From Amaranthus tricolor (lineage: Eukaryota > Streptophyta > Magnoliopsida > Caryophyllales > Amaranthaceae), in the NCBI RefSeq assembly GCF_026212465.1, contig NC_080048.1, positions 34,806,422-34,870,421 of the forward strand: a stretch of 64,000 bases of DNA. Reading direction: 5' to 3'. The notes under the pieces were generated by a model. The model made no database searches. It worked only from the letters and a program-made list of their open reading frames with translations, and was not told the origin of the DNA. Within the stretch, counting starts at the first letter, position 1, and each line of letters begins with the position of its first letter. This document shows positions 55,950-64,000 of the stretch, piece by piece. The translations under genes were made by a program, and so were the position numbers.

Positions 55950-56447
55950 TATATTCTAATTTAAGAAAATTTGAATAAAATAAGATTATTTAACAACTTA
56001 ATTTCAAAAATAAGCTTCGTGAAAACTTAATTCCCAAAATAAGCGTCCGTACATCCAAACCTAGCGTTGGAGTAAGTCGCTGTTACTAACAGCGAAAGAC
56101 AAAAAAAAATTAAAAGTCATAAGTCGCTGTTACTAACAGCGACTTAAAGAGTTGACCAGTAACAGCGACTTTAAGGTTAACTGATCAACTTCTTAATCTC
56201 GTAGGTTGGAATGAGGAAGTAACTGAGAACTAAAAACTTAAAATTCATTAAGTCGCTGTTACTAACAGTGACTTAAAAAAAATTTAAAAAAAAAAAAAAA
56301 TTTTAAGTCGCTGTTAGTAACAGCAACGTACTTCAAGGCTAGGTTTGGATGTACAGACGCTTAATTTTGGGAATTAAGTTTTCACAAAGCTTATTTTTGA
56401 AATTAAATTGTTAAAACATCTTATTTTATTCAAATTTTCCAAATTTA
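55950..56447. mobile_element. Foldback MITE with palindromic 27-mers
   Basis: The left arm (CTTAATTTCAAAAATAAGCTTC, CTTAATTCCCAAAATAAGCGTC, CCAAACCTAGCG) recurs as its complement at about 56325-56440. The interior has four to five copies of a motif made of the half-site TAAGTCGCTGTTA and its complement around a single base (56073, 56120, 56249, 56304; a half-copy at 56150). The copy at 56120-56146 is a perfect palindrome. Non-coding. Confidence 0.8.
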
Positions 56448-56449
56448 AA

Positions 56450-57650
56450 TTAAGGTACAAATTAAAATAACCTTAGCCAAAAGCCCTAAACTTGGCCACT
56501 AGACAAGCGAAAAATAAAAGCCCACAAAATGGCCCTTTAGAGGGTGCTCAAAAGAGAACCAACTCCAAATCATTTACTGACTTCTTCATGTATCGTGTCT
56601 TGTTCAAGATACCTTCCTTCCTTCTTACCTCGTTTGAACCATGAACTAAGATTCTTGTTGTGCACCTTCTTTTCTTGTTCAAGACACTTCTTGTTTTGTT
56701 CAAAGCAATTTATATGCACCTCATTGATCACCTCGTGTAGTGATCCAAACCTCATCCTCTCATACTTCCCTGCACACCAAACTTTTGTTTCCAATATGCA
56801 AGCCATAGAGTGGGCCATGATATAATCAAAATCATCTCTAAGAGAATTGACACTTACACTAACAGAGCCAAATATTATTGGTTCTTTTAAAATCTCTAAA
56901 CTAATAAGAAAGAGGCTAATGATTTTGCTATGCTATCTCTTTTAAAAACTTATATATCGACTAGTTGAATAGTAAGTTAAATTAAATGAGATGTTATCAA
57001 AATTGTGATTGTGATTTTTTTTTCTTAAATTGTAAGGATCTATAATAGTAAAAGGCCTAAAATTTACGAAACGGCCCTGTACACATCACTATCATTGAGG
57101 ACGTAGCAAACTAATGACCGAGATTTAGCTTAGTCTTGTGTTACTTCTAAGTCCGTTTTGCTTCAATTTCACTTATTTCGTATCTTGGCTGGTTTAGGTC
57201 GTTCATATATTGTCATCCATATTTACGTAGTTTTACTTGTATTTCGTCTTCCTATTTTGCTTCCTTCCCAGCCCTCGTCTTTTCTTTATTATTATTATTT
57301 CACAAAATGCTTGAGGATTTAAAGAAAGCCTTAGATTCAAAATGATCGGAAGATCAAGAACAAAAGATCAAAAGGTCGGAAAAGATTAATGTATTGAAGT
57401 AGCAAGCCACACACAGGTTTTCAGAAGATTGAAAACTATGGAGTATAATTCTTCTCTCAGCCACCCCTTTAATTGAAATTGGGGTTTTAAAATCAACACA
57501 GATTTACTGCATCTCTTTACATCATTACGAGCAGTAGCTCTTTCGAGAAAGATAAAAGAGAATTAGACTGACAACAAATGTTCTCAGACGAAAAAGACAG
57601 TTCCAGAAACGCCTCAGCTCTTGACTTTCCAACTCTTGTGCTTCCGAACA
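56450..57650. other. Intergenic DNA between foldback element and SEC14 gene
   Basis: An 82-residue minus-strand frame at 56570-56818 (charged, with EQNKKCLEQEKKVHNKN) has no recognised family and may be a transposon remnant. The SEC14-like gene's 3' untranslated region and polyadenylation region should lie in about 57350-57656. Confidence 0.4.
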
Positions 57651-57656
57651 ATCCGC

Positions 57657-59454
57657 TCACCAGCAAAATTTCTTTTTCTGCTCAAAAGCAACACGGACAA
57701 CATTAAGAACGCGGAAATAAAAGACAGAAATGCTTTCACATGACACTAGTCTATCACATGATTTGCTAAGCAAATCGCTCATCGAAAAAAGCAAATTATG
57801 GTCAATTTAGGGATATTTTTATGCCATTTTTGAGAGAATCATGAATTCAAAAAGCGAGACGAATTATGTTGCAGTGGTCATGTGACAACTCATTCTAACT
57901 ACGCAATGCTTACCCGATACATGGCATCCTCTTGACGATCAATATAAGCAAGCAGCTCCTCCTGCCTCATCAAAGCTTCATGTAGAGCCTGTACAAATTA
58001 ATCCAATATGTAAAGAAATGTATTGTTGTCTATATGTAAGCAAATCTATTATAGGCTCTTTTCATCAAATAGTCCATATAGTAGAGACAAAGAGCATAAC
58101 AATATTGCACAATAATGTTCAACAAATTAATCCATAGACCAATAATGTTGAGCAAGTAAGGAAATCATTAGGTATGACTTAGGTTCTTTTAAATATTTAA
58201 TAGAACAATTAATTAACAAAAAAATAAAGCAATAGACATCAGCACAAAGGTCAAAAAACTGGTATTAGGTGTGCCACATACATTCTTTTTGCAATTATGT
58301 ATCTCACCAAATGTTAGGTATGACAACATGGGGGATGTCTTAGAATTTTTTTCCTAAAAAAGCTTTTAAAGATCCAAATTCCCAAAATTCCATCCAAAAT
58401 ATTGCAGTTACCACAATATTGACCATGTAGGATCAGTGTTGAGTTCATTTTCTTGAGCTAAAAGTTGTTAAACTAACAGGAGATCTATTTTATGAACCGC
58501 TAACATTATATAAAACTGTATATTGCTGCTACCTAGTACCCGCTAACATTGTTAGTGGTTTAAAATAGGAATCGTTAACATTGTTAGCCGTTCTGAGCTT
58601 CATTTCTTCCGGCCAATACAGATACTACATATAAAATATTATGGGTATTATAAAATTTTTGATGGGATTATGGGAATTTGGATCTTTAGAAACACGGAGC
58701 ACAGGGGAAGGTCATTCTACTATTATTGCCACTGCATAGTGCAGAAAGCAGCGCGATATTATAACTCAGCATTGATGAAAATAAAGCAGCAAAAATAAAC
58801 ATTAAGCACAATTCAAGGCCAATGACATGCAGACGGATACAATGATAAGAAAACCAAAATCCATATTGCTAAAACGAGAATAATAATCCACGTTTTCACA
58901 AAAGCAATAAACATAATAGCAATGATACCATCAAAAATAAAATATCATGGTGAAAGCCAGCACTCCTGTAAGAATAAAGACTATCAAATCAAGTGGCTTT
59001 ACCTTTTTGGTTGCGATTAACTCTGCCTCCAATGCGTCCACACGATACACAGCAGCATTCAACAATTCCTCCTTCTCATATGGCATTTCAGAAGGCTTAG
59101 ATTGAAGTGTGTCAACTTTCTCCTCAAGATCATCCAGCCTCTTCATTAAATTGGACAAGACATCAGTATTAGTAAATGCTGGTGGCGGTGAAGGGGGGCG
59201 AGATTCCTGGGGAACCGTATCTAGAGTGACATCAGTAATAGACTCGCTGCTCGGAGATGCATCAGGCAATTTCTTATTCACAAGGCCTGTCAATGAGCGG
59301 AAAAATGCAAGCACAGCCATGAAGAATGTCATAATCATCATCATTAAACGAGCTCGAATTCCTTCTGGAGTCTTCTTATCCAGCACAGGCAGTGTCCCTG
59401 CATGAATATAGTTTCTCTCATTAGAAGTTCAACATTTGGAAGATTGTGTAACAG

Positions 59455-59496
<42 letters not shown>

Positions 59497-62171
59497 AATG
59501 TTTGATTTCAAATCAAATTTAGATGACATATTTTCAATGGGATCTGGCTTTCCACAAAGGGCAGCCACATTAGCAAAGACAGCTTAAACACTAAAGCATC
59601 CCTAAACAGTGAATGTGCACAAGTCAAATATTCAACAAGAGTTGGCTTCCAACAGCAGTGGCAGCGTAATACAGCAAACTGAGTGGTGAAGCGTTTGATG
59701 TACAAGCTAGATGACAACCATAAATCTAGTATAGCGATTGGCATATAGTAGTTTGAAATGAACTTAACACTGGCCAAAATTAATTACTACACCATAAAGT
59801 TAATGCTCATTCAAGTTCACAAATAAAACAGTTAAAAGAAGCACAACTGTCAAAAATCTTGACCAAAACAAATTTTCTTACCTTTTGAAGAATAGAATCT
59901 TGGAATGGGTGATTGCTTCTTCCAACCAGAGTCAACAGGCTTGTCGACCATGGGAACATACTCATCATAGCCTGAATAACTACCAGCAAATCCATTTTTT
60001 CCAGGTACCTTAACCTGAATGGTCACAGCAGCAAAAGAAAGGGTATAATTTCTCTATTTTGCAAGATCATTTGAAGTTTTGACATACATCATAGAATCCT
60101 GAATTTTGTATAAATACTAAAAAAATGTTCAAATTCTACCTCTTCACGAACAGGAGTCAATCTCGAATGTGAGTAATTCATTGCTGCCTTAGGAGACGCA
60201 ATATCTTCAGCTTCAGATCCCGACTCAGCCGTAGATGTGTCACTCCCTTTCAGCTGTTAAAACTATGTCATGAAATGAAAAAACTAACTCAACTTTTAAA
60301 TTTTCATTCATCTCAAACCATGAATATTCATACCATTGGATATTGGGGCTTAGCATAAGCAAGAACCTTTCCATCAGTGCTCAAGACTTTGACAACTTGT
60401 CTTGCACGACGCGATTCCCCATTAGAAACCATCTAAAGAAAAATGAATAAGCAAAAGTTGATTATATATGGAAAATAACAAGCATAACTTGTCAAGATAA
60501 TCAAATGCATTCTACACTATGCAAAGCTTTCTCTACTCTGTAGGGATAAAAGCAACGGACATTACAGAAAGAAAAGACAACCTTATAGATCTCAGGATTT
60601 TTCCAAGGTCCCTTGTCAGAAAGCATACATCCTCCTTGATCAGCACAGCAGCAACTCCCTCCAAGGAACTCGGGTAACTCGCTGCATATGGTAATAACTC
60701 ACGTTATGAATAAAAGTGGAGTTCATTAACATTCTAATGCCTAAAGAAAGCTCCTCAAAGCCAAAAGATAAAGATGTGGAAAAAGGCTACCTGGCATCAA
60801 TTATTTCAAGTAGTTTGCTCTGGAACTTGTTGCCAAGAACCTACACATACAATTTCCATTAACACATTAAATATAAAGCTTCTAGCATAAGGAAAAGCAC
60901 AAGGTTATGTTTACAAAGGAGGTGGTGAATTCGTCATACATGAATCTTTGAGGTAGTTTTTGGATCTAGGAAAGACTTAACAGTGTTCCACAGAAGCCTA
61001 AATCCTGGGCCAGCATTAACAATGAACATTTGGTAAAGGGTCTGCACATGTAATAACACTTGAATTAGGATCACTTTGATCTAAGAAATGTGTCTTAAGC
61101 CTGATAATATTAAAAAACATACCTCAGGATAATTGTCACCGTCAATCTTCTGCAACCGTGTTATAAGTTCCCTGGCAGACTTGGTGAAATTTTTCAACCC
61201 CTGGATTTGTTCAAAACAAAATTTCAAAACCAAAACGCATCCCTTTACAAAACATTACCAAACATAATGAAAAAACAACAAATATGGAATCTTCCATAGA
61301 CAACATACCACACCCTGAACATCTAATATTGTAGTGCTTGAATCTATGTGTCGTTTTGCGGCGATGGTGCATGCTGGGAACTTAATTGCAAAAGCTTTCT
61401 CAAATTCTCGAACGTGGTATTTTATATAGCGATCCATAGTAGTTACTTGCATAAGTTTGTTTGGATCAACTTTTCCTAATCTTTCAATGTAGACAGGTCT
61501 ACCCTCTTTATCCACACCGTGATATCCATGGGGATAATACTTCAAGACTTCATCTATCTCTTTAAACTCAAATTCCTGTATCAAACAAGATTATGATAAA
61601 GAATTCGAACGACCAAAAAATCAAAAAGGATTAATTAGATAAAGAAATTAGCAAGGCTAGACAAAACAATTACCTGTACAATAGAATCGACACCAAATTC
61701 CTTCCTCCATTGAATCATATCAGCCCACATACTTTTTGCTTTTTCAACATCAAATTTTCTTGCTTTCAGAAACCTATGTAGAAAGATATCAGAACTTATT
61801 TAGCCATCTATACATTAAATTGACAAAAAGAACAGAAGTTAGCAAAACAAAAGACACCCAACCCCACCTCAACATCATGTGATAATCGTCATATTTATCG
61901 GGTAAAAGCTCTTCCAATAGCAAGGCCTGTCGAAATGCATCAACAGCCCGCAACTCTTCTACATCTCGAATATCTTCAATAGAAACTGAGCTGACACGTC
62001 CATCACTTTTCCTTCTGCTACTCTTTTTCTTAAGAGAATGCTTCAGTTTGGTGGAAGCATTTATAGCTTTCTTCTTCAAAGACCAGTTTCTTGACCTTCT
62101 CTCATCCTCTGAGTTCTCAAAATCAGATTTTCTTTCCCTTCTCTCATCATGTCCAGAGAATCCCTCAAAAC
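57657..62171 (-). CDS. Sec14-like phosphatidylinositol/phosphatidylcholine transfer protein with nodulin domain, 5' partial
   Basis: Lipid-transfer protein of the plant SFH group that couples phosphatidylinositol exchange to phosphoinositide signalling at membranes. Thirteen exons: 61868-62171, 61674-61773, 61309-61575, 61123-61200, 60940-61041, 60791-60840, 60582-60681, 60334-60432, 60140-60253, 59882-60014, 59003-59397, 57914-57988, 57657-57677. All phases agree, giving about 612 residues. The N-terminus is basic ([20 protein letters not shown]), then comes the CRAL-TRIO-N region ([20 protein letters not shown]) and the Sec14 lipid-binding fold ([54 protein letters not shown]). A Ser-rich linker and the C-terminal nodulin region follow: a hydrophobic [17 protein letters not shown], coiled coil ([12 protein letters not shown]) and the closing KKKFCW. 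The first visible exon starts at an acceptor (TTTTTGTAG) in phase 1, so a short 5' exon with the start codon is missing. It was not found up to 64000 and is probably beyond the edge. Confidence 0.93.
57755..57895 (+). repeat. Interspersed repeat, copy 3, in SEC14-gene intron 12
   Basis: AAGCAAATCGCTCATCGAAAAAAGCAAATTATGGTC and, 30-40 bases on, GAATCATGAATTCAAAAAGCGAGACGAATTATGTTGCAGTGG. This is the most compact copy and so the best guide to the family's true length (about 140 bases). See 6430-6556 and 43540-44515. Confidence 0.5.
59455..59494. repeat. Poly(A) tract in SEC14-gene intron 11
   Basis: About 38 A residues on the plus strand, about 60 bases upstream (gene sense) of the acceptor for exon 59003-59397. 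On the gene strand this is poly(T), which could serve as an extended polypyrimidine tract. Confidence 0.9.
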
Positions 62172-64000
62172 CTACAAAAATAAACAAATCAACCACCATA
62201 AACAAATTAAGAGCAGCTAATAGTCACTAAACCACAATCAAATCACATGAACTTCACATTCATTTCTCATCATTACACAAAAAAGTAACAAAACATTTGT
62301 GTATAATCAAAAAAAAGAATCTAGATTGGACCAATTGCATACAAGGAAACCTAAAAGAGAGCTCAAGCACCTCCCCAAGTGTGAAAGTCAAATTCGCAAC
62401 TAGTGCAACACAAGATATTAGCATTTTAGCAGAAGAAACAGAAATCAACTCCCAAGTAAGAGCATCATAGCTCCATGGGTAAGGTAAGGTAACAAAATAA
62501 TGGTGGCTCTTTGTTCAACTGAAAAAGGGTGGTTCTTTGTTCAACACTACGTCAGATTGACATTACAACAATGATGATATATTACACCAGTGGCGGATGC
62601 AAGGAGGTATCCGAGTATGCCACTGACACCACTTAAGTATATAGAAAATACTAGTAGTATAGATATTAGCATTGTAGAGCAATTATTATCATAACCTAGA
62701 GGTCACAAGTTCAAATCCACGGCTCCGCATGCATTTACTCCTTATTCAAAACACTTTTTTTTTTTTTGTTTTTTAAAACATCCTTTAAAACCATAATTTT
62801 ATTTCATTGTTCGACATCTCTCATTTCCCATTTCAACAGCCTTACTGCCTGCCAATAACCCACACTGAAATCGAACCAACCACCATTCCAACATCCAAGG
62901 TTGGCGGCTATCATCCACCATTGGCTTCTCACTTCTGCGTTTCGCCTTCAATTCCCATGCTATTCACTAGCAATTGTTTCAACATTCAATTTGCTTTGTT
63001 ATTTTATTCAATCTCTATTTTTGGGTAATTGTTTGATTTATAAACCTAAAATAATCGTGCGTAATTGTTTGATAATTGAATCTTTCTCTACTTTGCATTC
63101 TGGCTTTGTTTTTGCATAATTGCTTGATTCATAAACTGGAATAATTCGTGAGTAATTATTTGATTTAATCTTCACTTGTTTTATACTTAAACTTGAATAA
63201 TTGTTTTAATGATCTTTTCCTTAAATTATTTCATTTTGGCACTTATCTTTTTCATTGTTTGGGATGAGTGAAGTCCCTGTGTGAATAGGATGTTCCATTG
63301 GTGCAGTTGAAAGAGAGAAACTTGGTTTTTAAGGACACATCTCCCCTCCATTTAGGTTTCAGTTTGTACAGTTAGAGTCAAGTTTAAAATTGTGACTAAA
63401 ACATTATTGCTTATTAAAAATAATAGGAGTAAAACTTTGACATAGTTAAATGAATCAATTGCAATGGATTAGCAATTCCTAATTTCAATATTAACAAGCA
63501 TGGTTCTTTGTCTGATGAGGTTATTCTTTTTTAACATCTTAATCATGACAACACTTGATTTTTTTATGGATCCTCCAGTGGATTACACACTCCTATCACT
63601 GGCTAACAATGCCATCAAACTCGACCAAAACTGAGTTTAGCACCATGACTGCACAGCAGATTCTACCTAAAACAACTAAGAAAATTCATAATTTCAGCCC
63701 CTTGACATACATTTCCAAGCACCCCATCATATCCAAAAACTAACTGAAAATTTATCAAATAATTCAAAGCCTCATATTTCCTGCCATTCACAACAGCCAC
63801 CAAAATGGAGCAAGAACATACAGTATAACATGAACATCCATACAGTACAATTTTAAAAAATAAAAAATAAAAAACCTAGGGTTTACTAATTTGGGAAAGC
63901 CTCATCCTAAGTCCTAACATGAACCAAAAATTAGGTACAACTACAATACATGAGAGAACAAATAAGAAGAAAACCCAAGAAGGCAGCTAAACATATTTTA
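62172..64000. other. Probable first intron and flank of the SEC14-like gene
   Basis: No coding exon recognised on the minus strand; an MSGPLDRF-like start, usual for the family, was not found. About 62580-62720 holds a transposon-like block (CCAGTGGCGGATGCAAGGAG ... GTCACAAGTTCAAATCCACG). The short plus-strand frames at 62807-63119 have no conserved motif. Confidence 0.45.

Noticed and set aside
56570..56818. 82-residue minus-strand frame as a possible small gene
   Set aside because: No family motif, no splice partners and a charged low-complexity composition; kept only as a note in the intergenic entry.
59344..59587. Poly-Phe/poly-Lys frames
   Set aside because: Produced by the poly(A) tract in a SEC14-gene intron.

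Overview
This window is nuclear DNA of a flowering plant. It is AT-rich and crowded with plant transposons: MITEs, TRIMs, LTR elements, SINEs, and MULE, CACTA and mariner relics. Its genes are split into many short exons joined by canonical GT-AG introns. The repeat style (small Au-like SINEs, gagacggtctca-type termini) and the proteins suggest a eudicot, perhaps a Caryophyllales/Amaranthaceae species. That placement is inference and was not tested by any search. All host genes seen here lie on the minus strand. They were rebuilt exon by exon from splice sites, reading-frame phase and family motifs.

Layout. 1-3529: the 3' end of a Ty3/gypsy (Tat/Ogre-like) retrotransposon with an antisense extra ORF (PF04195-like), a spaced repeat region and a TGTCA...TGACA LTR. 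3555-4180: a large foldback element with a trinucleotide core. 5077-8078: exons 1-4 of a serine carboxypeptidase-like gene; its remaining exons are not in the window and the retroelement lies on the 3' side. 8.1-14.2 kb: intergenic MITE land. 14209-27291: a complete 10-exon half-size ABCG transporter (699 aa). Its introns hold a solo LTR with target-site duplication (TSD), a complete TRIM, six hAT-type MITEs with recognisable 8-bp TSDs, and SINEs. 27.5-34.9 kb: transposon debris, including a TRIM, a CACTA end and a degenerate tandem array. 34902-38699: a two-exon gene for a small, probably chloroplast-targeted membrane protein, with a 3.3-kb GC-AG intron that holds a TRIM, a broken mariner transposase and an inverted repeat array. 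40698-49842: a complete 8-exon diaminopimelate decarboxylase gene (488 aa, lysine biosynthesis). 51.3-55.9 kb: a composite Mutator-like element with two convergent decayed genes: a FAR1-type transposase N-terminus, and an N-terminal module like those of plant Ulp1-family transposon proteins. The introns of both are built of the same TTGGCATTA tandem repeat. 55.95-56.45 kb: a foldback element with repeated palindromic 27-mers. 57657-62171: a 13-exon Sec14/nodulin-domain phosphatidylinositol-transfer-like gene whose first exon is off the right edge or unrecognised.

The host genes are functionally unrelated: membrane export, plastid lysine synthesis, lipid transfer, secreted peptidase and a plastid membrane protein. 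No operon or metabolic cluster is seen. The most unusual material is in the mobile fraction: the MULE with repeat-filled introns, the antisense retrotransposon ORF with its TCGATAAGTCGGAC repeats, and the palindromic foldback.
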